This document shows, piece by piece, positions 51,925-60,757 of a DNA stretch of 64,000 nt (within the stretch, counting starts at the first letter, position 1; each line of letters begins with the position of its first letter). Origin of the DNA: Lacisediminihabitans sp046156175 (GTDB taxonomy: Bacteria; Actinomycetota; Actinomycetes; Actinomycetales; Microbacteriaceae); the NCBI RefSeq assembly GCF_046156175.1, contig NZ_JAYLVL010000002.1:744001-808000 (forward strand), read 5' to 3'. The notes beneath the pieces were generated by a model that searched no databases, was not told where the DNA came from, and was given only the letters and a program-made list of their open reading frames with translations. Both the position numbers and the translations under genes were made by a program.

Positions 51925-52284
51925 TCAGCCGGTGTGAAGTAAGGCGGTAAGAACTCCGCACGACAGCTCGCTCTTGGGGACGAAACCGGTCGCTCCCGCG
52001 TCGGTCGCGTCGTGCGCGGATGTGGCATCGCAGTCAGCCGAGACGAGGACGACGCGGACGGTCGAGGGCGGTGTGGTGATCAGCCTGCTCAACTCGAGTC
52101 CGTCTCCGTCGGGCAACCCGACATCGAGGAGGACGACGTCCGTCCTGTGGCGCGCCATTTGCGTGAGCGCATCCGATACATTACGCGCCTCGCCCTCGAC
52201 GCGATAGCCGCATTCGGTCAGGATTCTTCTCGCCAATCCGCGGAACCCTTCATCATCGTCGACAACCAATACTGAAAGGCCCAT
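51925..52284 (-). CDS. Single-domain response regulator (CheY-like)
   Basis: The ATG gives 119 residues, a receiver domain without output domain. Acidic residues Asp9/Asp10, phospho-acceptor Asp54 (LLDVGLPD), Ser82 and Lys104 (FVPKSE) are all in place. It is the first gene of an operon with the NarL regulator and GAF kinase, and may act as a phosphate sink or a link to another kinase. The frame is open further upstream, but the added sequence does not look like protein. Confidence 0.85.
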   Translation of the reverse strand: MGLSVLVVDDDEGFRGLARRILTECGYRVEGEARNVSDALTQMARHRTDVVLLDVGLPDGDGLELSRLITTPPSTVRVVLVSADCDATSAHDATDAGATGFVPKSELSCGVLTALLHTG

Positions 52285-52473
52285 CACCACGGTGTGCTTT
52301 GAGCGACGCTCAAAAATCGTATGGTTCGCCGGAATTCGACGCCCGGGCGGATGGACAGATCCCTCGATCATCGGCGGGCCTGAGCCGTTTCGCATTGGAT
52401 TCGGGACTCTTTCATGACGTCGCTCTCGGCTTTTGCGCGGGCCCATCCGCGCAAAGCAGCACCGGGGGCAGCT

Positions 52474-53103
52474 TCATTCCAGGGCCAGCGTTGCAGAGTC
52501 AGCGATCTGCGCCTCCAGTGCGTGGATGCGTTCCCGGAATGGAGCGATCAGTTTCTCAACCTGTTCTGTGGTGAATCGTTGTGGGATGTGTTGAGGGCAA
52601 TTCCAGTCGAACGCGGTCACAGCGACGACAATGCCGGCTTCTATGAGAGCGTCGTAACCCGGGGTTCTGAGCGACGAGATGAGGGCAGGGTCATCTTCTG
52701 CCCGGACAACTCGCGCCATCCCGAATAGTTTCAGTCTCCGCCGATCCGGGTAGTCGACGGCGATAAGAGCGACACGATCGCCACCGGCCAGATTGCCGGT
52801 GGAGACGTGTTGCAGATTGCCTCTGTACTCGGGCCATGCAATCGTGTGTTCGTCCAGAACGGAAACGAATCCGGGTGGCCCTCCCCGGAACTGCACATAA
52901 GGCCAACCCGTCTGGCTCACTGTCGACACGTAAAACCCGTCGCGTTCCTCCAGGAAGCTCACTTCTCGTGCTCCTAGCGCATCGACCTGGGCGTTGTTGT
53001 GCCCTTCGCGGGCCATCCGAGCGTAGAACTCGGCGCTGCCGTAGTCCTTCTGCACTCGGCGGACATCATTGGTGAAAGCGATACAGCCGTACTGACGACT
53101 CAT
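52474..53103 (-). CDS. Pyridoxamine 5'-phosphate oxidase-like flavin-binding protein
   Basis: This 209-residue protein is a split-barrel PNPOx-like protein: FYVSTVSQTGWPYVQFRGGP and LAGGDRVALIAVDYPDRRRL are characteristic. CPQHIPQRFT near the end is the mark of a subgroup predicted to bind FMN. It lacks the usual vitamin B6 residues, so a general oxidoreductase role is more likely. Its ATG overlaps the stop codon of the antiporter gene by 4 nt, so both are translated together. The C-terminal helix is a probable coiled coil. Confidence 0.82.
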   Translation of the reverse strand: MSRQYGCIAFTNDVRRVQKDYGSAEFYARMAREGHNNAQVDALGAREVSFLEERDGFYVSTVSQTGWPYVQFRGGPPGFVSVLDEHTIAWPEYRGNLQHVSTGNLAGGDRVALIAVDYPDRRRLKLFGMARVVRAEDDPALISSLRTPGYDALIEAGIVVAVTAFDWNCPQHIPQRFTTEQVEKLIAPFRERIHALEAQIADSATLALE

Positions 53104-54764
53104 CGGTCGACTCCTTCCGATCGTGACCGTTTCGGACCACTGCGGCCTCGACGACGAGGCATCCGCTCACCCCAATCTGAACGGGGAGATCTTTCGATTT
53201 CGTCGAGCACAGGCGCGGCGCGCAAGGACAGCTCCTCGATGTCGATGGACCGCAGCGCCGCGGCGACCACACTCTCTGGGAACAGGTGTTGCCTCCTCGC
53301 TGAGATGACGTACTGGCGTTCCGCCCGAATCATGACCTGCCGAAGCCGCTGATAGGTCATCAGCAATTTTTCGTTCTGATCGGTCTCGAGGAGTATCGAG
53401 TCTGTGATGAGGGTTGCGTTGACGCGCAACTGATCCACAACGCGGGCATGGTCGCGGTCAGTTACCTCGACCTCGAGACGTTCGAGCCCGCGGGCCTGGG
53501 CCTGAGCCATCAATTCCTCCCAGGCGGAGTGCTCCCTCATGTCGTCCGGAGGGGCCAGGTTCAGTAACGTGACGAGCCGGGGGAGCAGCAGACCGGTGAA
53601 TAGTGATATTACGACCACGACGAATGCCATCAGTTGCAATAGTGATCGGCCCGGGGTCTCTGGTGGCAAGAGGAACGCTGCGGCGAGGGTGATGACGCCG
53701 CGCACATTTGCGGCGGAGATGATCGTGGCGTTCTTCCAGCGCAGGTCCTGCGTTCGCATGTACTTCGTACCGTGCTTGAAGATGCCGACCATCGCGAAAA
53801 TGAATGCGAATCTGGCGCTGAAGAGTGTTCCGATCACCGCCGCACAGACGCCTACTGTGCCCCACCCGGTAAGTTCTGTCGCCGCTCCACGGACTATGGC
53901 TGCCGTGTTCAAGCCGATGAACAGGAAGACGGCGTTTTCGATCAGGAACGACGCAGTGCGCCAATTGACGGCTTCAGCGACGCGTGCCTCTGCCGACTGC
54001 ACCTCCGGAGATCTGAATCCGAGGTAGAGCGCAGAGGTGACGACGGCGAGCACACCGGACCCGTGGATGGCGTCGGCGGCGATGAATGCGAAGTAGGGGG
54101 TGATCAGAGTGAGGCTGGTGTCGAGGACGGGGGCTCGAAGCCGGCTTCGGATCGTGGCCATCAGCCACCCGACTGCCAAGCCGACTCCTACGCCTCCCAC
54201 GATGGCGAGCGCGAGGTCCGCCGCGACGTGCCCGGGGCTGGTGACCGAGACTATCGAGGCGATGCCGGTGTTCAGAAGTACGAGCGCAGTTGCATCGTTG
54301 AGGAGGCTCTCTCCTTCGAGAACGGTCACAACGCGGCGGGGTAGCTTGAGCCGGCCGGCTATCGCTGTGACTGCGCTGGCATCGGTGGGAGACACGACTG
54401 CGGCGAACGCGAAGGCGGCCGCAAGCCCTATCGTCGGCAGCAATAGGTGGGTGACCCACCCGACGGTGATAACGGTGAAAACGACTAGCCCGACGGACAG
54501 TTGCACGATGGGGTCACGTCGCGCGCGCACATCCACGACAGAGGTCCCGAAGGCAGCGGCGAACAGCAGCGCTGGCACGACTCCATACAAAACGAATTCC
54601 GGCTCAAGCTGCACTGTCGGCACGCCAGGGATAAAGGAGATACCCGCGCCGATTGCCACGAGAAGCACTGGCGCTGACCAACTAAAACGTCTGGCAAGCC
54701 CCGCGACCGTGACGGCGAGCAAGACGAAGACCACAACCCACCCAACGATCGCTTCTGGATTCAT
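53100..54764 (-). CDS. Cation/proton antiporter, CPA1 family
   Basis: This 554-residue protein has 12 or 13 membrane helices of the NhaP/NHE type. The ion-binding region carries SPTDASAVTAIAGRLKLPRR and GESLLNDATALVLL (the ND pair), and RGVITLAAAFLLP matches the essential late Arg-containing helix. About 150 hydrophilic C-terminal residues form a cytoplasmic domain with an amphipathic helix. It would exchange Na+ or K+ for H+ at the plasma membrane. Coupling to the PNPOx-like protein is unusual and might place exchange under redox control. Confidence 0.88.
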   Translation of the reverse strand: MNPEAIVGWVVVFVLLAVTVAGLARRFSWSAPVLLVAIGAGISFIPGVPTVQLEPEFVLYGVVPALLFAAAFGTSVVDVRARRDPIVQLSVGLVVFTVITVGWVTHLLLPTIGLAAAFAFAAVVSPTDASAVTAIAGRLKLPRRVVTVLEGESLLNDATALVLLNTGIASIVSVTSPGHVAADLALAIVGGVGVGLAVGWLMATIRSRLRAPVLDTSLTLITPYFAFIAADAIHGSGVLAVVTSALYLGFRSPEVQSAEARVAEAVNWRTASFLIENAVFLFIGLNTAAIVRGAATELTGWGTVGVCAAVIGTLFSARFAFIFAMVGIFKHGTKYMRTQDLRWKNATIISAANVRGVITLAAAFLLPPETPGRSLLQLMAFVVVVISLFTGLLLPRLVTLLNLAPPDDMREHSAWEELMAQAQARGLERLEVEVTDRDHARVVDQLRVNATLITDSILLETDQNEKLLMTYQRLRQVMIRAERQYVISARRQHLFPESVVAAALRSIDIEELSLRAAPVLDEIERSPRSDWGERMPRRRGRSGPKRSRSEGVDR

Positions 54765-54805
54765 GGTGCCTCTCCGCAGTCAGTGGTTCGTCTTCCTGCT
54801 TGTGA

Positions 54806-55510
54806 TCAGTCGGCTGACGCGATGGCCTCTCGCACGATCTTCACCACTTCCGCCGGGTGGGAGATCCCGACGACGTGGGACGCGCCCGGGAACTGCACAA
54901 TTCTGCGTGCGCCAGCACGGTCGGCCATGGCATGGTGCGCTCCGGCGGGAATGTTGCGGTCTTCTTCGCCGAAGACGAACCAGCTCGGAACTGACTTCCA
55001 GATAGGTTCGCCAATCAGCGGATCGTTCAACGCAGCGACGGTCACAGGGCGCTGGGTGACGGACATCATCGCAGCCTGATCTTCCGGCAGGTCCGCGCAG
55101 AACTGTTGCCAGTACTTGTCCTGATCGATGTACAGGTCGGCGCCACCTGACATCAACGGAACCTCGACCAGGGTGTCGGCCAGGGTAGATCCGGGTACGA
55201 GCGCCGATGCCGTCGCCGGACTCTCGCCGGATTGCAGGGCAAAACCGGCGACGTAGACCGCGCCAATGATGTCACCTGCCCCGGCGTCGACTCCGGTGAT
55301 AACGGCACCGCCGTAGGAATGCCCGACGAGCAGGACCGGGCCATCCAGCGTCGTGATGAGGTCGACCAGTGGAGCGGCGTCGCTGACGATACCGCGGAGG
55401 GGGTTGGCGTAAGCGATGATGCGATGGCCGTCGTCACTCAGCGGGGTGATTACGCCGTTCCAGCTGTCGGAATCGGCGAATGCACCATGGACGAGGATCA
55501 CAGTAACCAT
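54806..55510 (-). CDS. Alpha/beta hydrolase, small esterase-like
   Basis: This 234-residue protein is of the short alpha/beta hydrolase group with a small cap: VILVHGAFADSDSWNGVI at the start, nucleophile elbow VGHSYGGAVITG, acid in FGEEDRNIP and His in PGASHVVGISH. It is cytoplasmic. It is the first of four hydrolase genes in the island. The group includes esterases and salicylate-ester hydrolases; the substrate is unknown. Confidence 0.85.
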   Translation of the reverse strand: MVTVILVHGAFADSDSWNGVITPLSDDGHRIIAYANPLRGIVSDAAPLVDLITTLDGPVLLVGHSYGGAVITGVDAGAGDIIGAVYVAGFALQSGESPATASALVPGSTLADTLVEVPLMSGGADLYIDQDKYWQQFCADLPEDQAAMMSVTQRPVTVAALNDPLIGEPIWKSVPSWFVFGEEDRNIPAGAHHAMADRAGARRIVQFPGASHVVGISHPAEVVKIVREAIASAD

Positions 55511-55612
55511 GAGAATTCCGTTCGATTGAGGGTAGTTCGAAGTTGAGAAGTGATGGGGAGTTCTGGACCAGGCCGGGTCAGGTGGCCGATCCGGACCGAA
55601 AGGGTCATTCCG

Positions 55613-56452
55613 CTACGACGGGTCCACCAGGAACCGGAGCAGTTCCTGATTCACTTCCGCCGTGTGAGTGACAGGGTTGATGTGCGGCCCTCCGTCGATC
55701 TCCACGTAGCGGGCCGCCGGCAGCGCCTCGTGGGCGCGCAGTCCCTGCCCGTCGATGGACAGGATGCGGTCCGCGGTTCCGTGAAGGATCAGCGTCGGCA
55801 CGTCGAATCGTTCGAGATCGGCATCGAAGTCCTCCAGCCACGTCTGCGGGCAGGCCCAGGTCGCGTAGGGGGATGCGTCGGCGCCGGCAGACCACATCGC
55901 CCGCACGGTATCCTCGCTGACGCGGTTCCCCTGATATTCATCGAGATTCAGAAAATTCCCCATCATGCCCGTCAGCCATGCGAATCGGTCTTCAACGATG
56001 GCCTGCTGTACGCCCTGGACTCCTGCCTCGTCGACACCCTTGGGATTGTCAGGGCTCTGCGCGAACGTCGGCGTCAGGCTTTCGATGAGCACCACGCTGC
56101 GCAGCCGATCTGTGCCGAAACGACCGATGTATCTCGCGACCTCACCCGTGCCAAGCGAGAATCCCACAAGGCTGGCATCGTGCACATCCAGGGTCCGGAT
56201 AAGCACCTCGACATCGGCGCTGAGTGTGTCGAAGTCATACCCCGTGGTCGGTGCACTGGATCGGCCGAACCCGCGCCGGTCGATGGTAATGACGCGGTAG
56301 CCTGCAGCGAGCAGGGGGTGCAGTTGCGGCTCCCACGATCGGGCGTCGAACGGCCAGCCCGCAAGCAGCACTACCGCGCGGCCGCTGCCGTGGTCTTCGT
56401 AGTACAACTCGATCGGTGCCGAGTTCTCTTCGCCCACGGTGATGGTGGCCAT
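55613..56452 (-). CDS. Alpha/beta hydrolase, non-haem chloroperoxidase-like
   Basis: This 279-residue protein is closely related to the one at 22383-23216: both begin with an ITVG.ENS..IELYYEDHGSG segment and share the IDRRGFGRSS and GFSLGTGEVARYIG blocks. The elbow Ser, the Asp of LHGTADRILS and a late His (GGPHINPVTH) complete the triad. It diverges from a second chloroperoxidase-like gene across 177 nt. It may be a duplicate brought in with the island. Confidence 0.85.
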   Translation of the reverse strand: MATITVGEENSAPIELYYEDHGSGRAVVLLAGWPFDARSWEPQLHPLLAAGYRVITIDRRGFGRSSAPTTGYDFDTLSADVEVLIRTLDVHDASLVGFSLGTGEVARYIGRFGTDRLRSVVLIESLTPTFAQSPDNPKGVDEAGVQGVQQAIVEDRFAWLTGMMGNFLNLDEYQGNRVSEDTVRAMWSAGADASPYATWACPQTWLEDFDADLERFDVPTLILHGTADRILSIDGQGLRAHEALPAARYVEIDGGPHINPVTHTAEVNQELLRFLVDPS

Positions 56453-56629
56453 TGCAGCTCCCTTGCTCGATAGTTGATGTCCCTACTGACACTCCGCCTT
56501 CGACGCGACCGCTGCACTCCGGTCAACCGGACGATTCTTCCGGCAAACCCCACCGTTTCCCGATTTCGCACGCCCCAGAATGAGCAGACAGTTCGGCGCA
56601 CGGGCTGAAGTGAGAAGGAGGAGCCGACG

Positions 56630-57451
56630 ATGCCAATAGTCACCACACCGGACGGGGTGGACATCTTCTTCAAGGACTGGGGAGCTGGTACTCCGGTCGT
56701 ATTCAGCCACGGGTGGCCGCTCACCTCCGATGTATGGGATGGGTCGGCGAAGTTCGTGGCAGACCACGGCTTCCGCGCCATCGCACACGATCGGCGCGGC
56801 GGGGGCCGATCCAGTCAGCCCTGGGACGGCAACGACCTCGACCATTACGCCGACGACCTCGCCGCGGTCATCGAGTCTCTCGATCTTCACGACGCGGTGC
56901 TCGTCGGGCACTCAACGGGCGGTGGAGAAGTGACCCGCTACATCGGGCGCCACGGTACCGGCCGCGTCTCCAAGGTCGTGTTGCTCGGGGCGATTCCGCC
57001 GCTGATGCTGAAGACCGACGAGAACCCGGAAGGGTTGCCCATCGAACCTTTCGACCAGTTGAGGGAGAGCGTCCTGGCTGACCGATCTCAGTTCTACCGG
57101 GAATTGGCCTTCCCGTTCTATGGGGCCAACCGGGATCTCTCCACCGTGTCTGAAGGCGCCCGAGAGGCGTTCTGGCTCATGTCCATGACCGTCGGCATCA
57201 AGGGAGCGTTCGATTGCATCAGGGCTTTTTCCGAGACCGACCTCACCGAGGACCTGAAGAAGATCGACGTGCCGACGCTCATCTTGCATGGGGACGATGA
57301 CCAGATCGTGCCGATCCAAGCGTCAGCCCTCAAGTCGTCGAAGATCGTGCCAAATGCGACGCTGAAGATCTATCCGGGTGCCCCCCACGGGTTGACCGGC
57401 CCGCACGAGCAGGAGTTCAACAACGACTTGCTTGAATTCCTGAACAGCTAA
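56630..57451 (+). CDS. Alpha/beta hydrolase, non-haem chloroperoxidase-like
   Basis: The ATG after AAGGAGGAG gives 273 residues. It belongs to the classic perhydrolase group: FFKDWGAGTPVVFSHGWPLT, HDRRGGGRSSQP, elbow GHSTGGGEVTRYIGRHG, acid in LHGDDDQIVP and His in PGAPHGLTG. Members hydrolyse esters and can make peracids. It is followed by a cupin gene 60 nt on in the same direction. Induction is unknown. Confidence 0.87.
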   Translation: MPIVTTPDGVDIFFKDWGAGTPVVFSHGWPLTSDVWDGSAKFVADHGFRAIAHDRRGGGRSSQPWDGNDLDHYADDLAAVIESLDLHDAVLVGHSTGGGEVTRYIGRHGTGRVSKVVLLGAIPPLMLKTDENPEGLPIEPFDQLRESVLADRSQFYRELAFPFYGANRDLSTVSEGAREAFWLMSMTVGIKGAFDCIRAFSETDLTEDLKKIDVPTLILHGDDDQIVPIQASALKSSKIVPNATLKIYPGAPHGLTGPHEQEFNNDLLEFLNS

Positions 57452-57511
57452 AGATCAACCCCCGACCCCCGCGCAAGGAGGTCACCCTCACGCAATAAAG
57501 GCGGTCCTTCG

Positions 57512-57886
57512 ATGTCTGAAAGCACAACACCCCCGGCCGATGATCTCGCAAAGACCCTCAAGCGGACCGAGATCCAACACGTCAGCTCCTCCATTCCGGG
57601 GCGCGATATCGTGCAGGTCCTCACTGAGATCCCCGCTGGCGTCGAATCGGGTTGGCACACCCACCCCGGTGAAGAAGTCGGATACCTCCTCGCTGGCCGG
57701 GTGCAGATGAGCATCAAAGATACGCCGACCCTCATCTTGGACGCCGGAGACGGATTCCTGATCCCGCCCGGGACACCGCACAACGCCCTCGATCTCGGTC
57801 CCGAAACCGGGCGAATGCTCTCCTGTTACATCGTGGAAGCGGGCGCGCCCGTCGCCTCCTTCGTCGACGCCCCGACAGCGTCATGA
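57512..57886 (+). CDS. Cupin domain protein
   Basis: This 124-residue protein is a single cupin barrel. The metal motif 1 reads GWHTHPGEEVGYLLAG (two His and a Glu) and motif 2 GDGFLIPPGTPHNALD. Metal binding is intact. Small cupins bind metal and may act as dioxygenases, isomerases or sensors. It overlaps the next hydrolase gene by 4 nt and so works with it, probably in turnover of a small organic compound. Confidence 0.85.
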   Translation: MSESTTPPADDLAKTLKRTEIQHVSSSIPGRDIVQVLTEIPAGVESGWHTHPGEEVGYLLAGRVQMSIKDTPTLILDAGDGFLIPPGTPHNALDLGPETGRMLSCYIVEAGAPVASFVDAPTAS

Positions 57887-58809
57887 CGAGTCTGCTCGAC
57901 GGACTCCTCCTGCAACATGCGGTGACCGGGCCGCTGGAGGTGTCCTACATGGACACCGGGCCACAGGATGGCGACCCGGTCATCCTCTTGCACGGCTGGC
58001 CTTACGACATCCACAGCTACGGTCGAGTCGCATCACTTCTCGCCGACGAGCGCCGGCGCATCATCATCCCCTATCTCCGGGGCCACGGCGGGACCGTGAG
58101 TCTCGAAGATGCAGGACGATCCGGGCAACAGGCCGCCATCGGTGCCGATGTCATCGAGCTAATGGACATGCTGGATATCGAACGTGCAGTCTTGGCCGGC
58201 TTCGACTGGGGAGGGCGCGCCGCATGCGTCGCGGCTGCGCTCTGGCCAGAGCGATGTTCGGGCCTGGTCTCCGTGACCGGGTACCTGATTCAAAACATCT
58301 CCGCATCACGGAGCCCTCTGCCCCCGGCGACCGAAGCTGGGCTCTGGTATTTCTTCTATTTCGCGACCGAACGGGGTCGGGCCGGTCTGGAAGCGAACCG
58401 TCGCGAAATCGCCCGCGTTGTCTGGACACGCAATTCGCCCGAGTGGGCCTTCACCGACGACGATCTCAACCTTGCGGCAGCCGCATTCGACAACCCTGCC
58501 TACGTGGATGTGGTCATCCACTCCTACCGGCATCGCCTCGGATTGGCGGCGGGGCATCAGCGATACGCCGAGCTCGAGCGGCGACTTGAATCTGCTCCCG
58601 CCATCACCGTGCCCACGGTCTCCCTCGATGGAGGTGCCGACGGGAACTTCCCGGCCACGGACGGCCGCGGATATTCCCAACACTTCACCGGCGCACACCG
58701 GCACCACGTCATCCAGGGAGCCGGACACAACCTCCCTCAGGAGAAGCCCGAGGCGTTCGCCGATGCGATTCTCGAGGCCGAGCTCCTGGCGAAGCGAGAA
58801 CGTACGTGA
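57883..58809 (+). CDS. Alpha/beta hydrolase, epoxide hydrolase / dehalogenase-like
   Basis: The ATG overlaps the cupin stop by 4 nt; 308 residues. The elbow reads AGFDWGGRAACVAA, with Asp in place of Ser, as in epoxide hydrolases and haloalkane dehalogenases. ILLHGWPYDIHSYGRV carries the oxyanion segment and QGAGHNLPQEKP the base His. It would open an epoxide or displace a halide in the cytoplasm. A 12-nt half-match to the TetR sites of 23237-23284 covers its last codons. Confidence 0.85.
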   Translation: MTSLLDGLLLQHAVTGPLEVSYMDTGPQDGDPVILLHGWPYDIHSYGRVASLLADERRRIIIPYLRGHGGTVSLEDAGRSGQQAAIGADVIELMDMLDIERAVLAGFDWGGRAACVAAALWPERCSGLVSVTGYLIQNISASRSPLPPATEAGLWYFFYFATERGRAGLEANRREIARVVWTRNSPEWAFTDDDLNLAAAAFDNPAYVDVVIHSYRHRLGLAAGHQRYAELERRLESAPAITVPTVSLDGGADGNFPATDGRGYSQHFTGAHRHHVIQGAGHNLPQEKPEAFADAILEAELLAKRERT

Positions 58810-58948
58810 CTGAACGCACCCCGACCATGACGACCACGCCGCACGTCCTCCCTACCCCCTTCGGAGTCAGCTTGGGACTGAGCCACCTGTGGTCAGTGGT
58901 GACTGCTGCCATGGACGATCTAAATGTGCACGTCACAGGAGAGCCACG

Positions 58949-59860
58949 ATGCCACTAATTACTTCTGATTTCGGATTCACCTCTACCGCCGCCGAGGTCG
59001 CCGAGGGCGTGGACCTCACCGGCAAGCGCGCGATCGTTACCGGCGCTGCGTCCGGAATAGGGATCGAAACGGCCAAGACTCTTGCTGCCCTCGGAGCCGA
59101 GGTCACGCTGGCAGTGAGGAATTTGGAAGCCGGGGAACGCACTGCCGAGACCATTTCTGCGGATACCGGCAACCAGGCCGTCCGCGCCGCAGTGCTCGAC
59201 GTAGCCGACCTCGCCACCGTGCGACTTTTCGCATCCTCTTGGACCGGTCCGCTGCACATCCTGATCAACAATGCAGGAATCATGGCCACCCCCGAGACGC
59301 GGACGGAGGCGGGAATAGAGCTGCAGTTTGCGACAAACTATCTGGGGCATTTTGCACTCACGATTGGGCTGTACGACGCCTTGGCAGAGGCCGAAAACGC
59401 GCGCGTTGTGGCCCTGAGCTCAAGTGGGCATCTGATCTCCCCGGTCGTGTTCGACGACATCAATTTCCGATTCCGTCCTTACGATCCACTGCTCGCGTAC
59501 GGACAATCGAAAACCGCGTCGGTGCTGTTTGCCGTCGGCGCTGCCGAGCGCTGGTCGGAAGACGGCATCGCAGTCAATGCTGTGATGCCAGGAGCGATCG
59601 CCACCGGCCTTCAAAAACACACCGGCGGATTGAAAACACCTCCGGAGCGGCGGAAGACCGTCGAGCAGGGGGCCTCGACCAGCATATTTGCGGCCATCTC
59701 CCCGCAACTCGAAGGAGTTAGCGGACGCTATTTCGAAAACAACAATGAGGCAGAAGTGGTGTATGACGGCAACGGATGGAGTTCGGGGGTCGCCTACTAT
59801 GCACTCGACAACGACAACGCCAATCGCCTGTGGGAATTGGCCTTGACCTACATCGCCTGA
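58949..59860 (+). CDS. Short-chain dehydrogenase/reductase
   Basis: The ATG after AGGAGAG gives 303 residues. It has the classical SDR site: cofactor loop TGAASGIGIE, INNAGIM, a Ser in ALSSSGHLI and the catalytic pair YGQSK. The length and N-terminal extension (TSTAAEVAEGVDLTGKRAIV) fit the group of retinol-dehydrogenase/WWOX-like bacterial SDRs. It oxidises or reduces an alcohol or carbonyl compound with NAD(P). It is upstream of a dehydrogenase gene in the same direction. Confidence 0.88.
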   Translation: MPLITSDFGFTSTAAEVAEGVDLTGKRAIVTGAASGIGIETAKTLAALGAEVTLAVRNLEAGERTAETISADTGNQAVRAAVLDVADLATVRLFASSWTGPLHILINNAGIMATPETRTEAGIELQFATNYLGHFALTIGLYDALAEAENARVVALSSSGHLISPVVFDDINFRFRPYDPLLAYGQSKTASVLFAVGAAERWSEDGIAVNAVMPGAIATGLQKHTGGLKTPPERRKTVEQGASTSIFAAISPQLEGVSGRYFENNNEAEVVYDGNGWSSGVAYYALDNDNANRLWELALTYIA

Positions 59861-59902
59861 GGCGTAGCGAAGACCCAGCAAGAAAGCAGTCAGGAAATCG
59901 GC

Positions 59903-60757
59903 ATGGATATTTCTTCCCCCGTTCAATCCGTAGGGTTTATCGGGTTAGGCGATCAGGGTGCACCCATGGCACGCGCTGTTGCCGAATCGCCATTCCATCT
60001 GCGCGTGTGGGCTCGCCGCGCAGCGTCACTGGGGGCGCTGCACGGCCGACCGCACACCGCAGAGGCATCAGTCCGCGCTCTCGCAGCGGAAAGCGACATC
60101 GTGCTACTTGTACTACGAGACGATTCGGACGTCGAGGACGTACTATTCGACAAGGGACTGCTGGCGTCAATGCAACGTGGATCCATAATCGTGAATCACG
60201 GGACTGGTGACCCCGAGACTGCCGTTCGTTTTGCCGAACTCGCGGAGTTGCGCGGCATCAGTGTTCTCGACGCGCCCGTCAGCGGGGGCGGGCCCGGAGC
60301 TGAGCTCCGAAAGCTAACGACGATCGTTGGCGGCGACGCTGCTGCGTTCGAGCGGGCGCAGCCGGTGTTCGAAACGTTCTCCGCATCCACCGTCTACATG
60401 GGGGGGCCGGGTTCAGGGCAGGTAGCGAAGTTGCTCAACAATGCCCTCACGATGACGAATTTGAAGAACGCGGAAGATGTCCTTGGCATGGCGGATTCGA
60501 TGGGGGTGAATGTGGCTGCTTTTCGGCATCTCCTTGCCTCCAGCAGCGGCGGCAGCTTCGTAATTCAGGCACTGGGAGACCAGATCACTCCGGAAATCGC
60601 CCCCCATTTGCAAGCTTTGATGGTGAGAGACATCGAACATTTCGCTGAAGGAGTCGGTCGCCTCGGAATCGACACATCAGAAGTTCGTGATCGCGGTCGC
60701 GCCGGGGCCGAGGGGCTGATTGAGGTAACCGAGCTTGTAGAGCGTCACCTGCGATGA
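59903..60757 (+). CDS. NAD(P)-dependent beta-hydroxyacid dehydrogenase family protein
   Basis: This 284-residue protein belongs to the 3-hydroxyisobutyrate dehydrogenase family. The Rossmann motif GFIGLGDQGAPMARAV, substrate loop DAPVSGGGPGAELRKL and catalytic Lys in GSGQVAKLLNNALTM are present. It reduces or oxidises a short beta-hydroxyacid or related aldehyde in the cytosol. The TauE-like exporter gene overlaps its stop by 4 nt, so its product might be the exported compound. Confidence 0.88.
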   Translation: MDISSPVQSVGFIGLGDQGAPMARAVAESPFHLRVWARRAASLGALHGRPHTAEASVRALAAESDIVLLVLRDDSDVEDVLFDKGLLASMQRGSIIVNHGTGDPETAVRFAELAELRGISVLDAPVSGGGPGAELRKLTTIVGGDAAAFERAQPVFETFSASTVYMGGPGSGQVAKLLNNALTMTNLKNAEDVLGMADSMGVNVAAFRHLLASSSGGSFVIQALGDQITPEIAPHLQALMVRDIEHFAEGVGRLGIDTSEVRDRGRAGAEGLIEVTELVERHLR

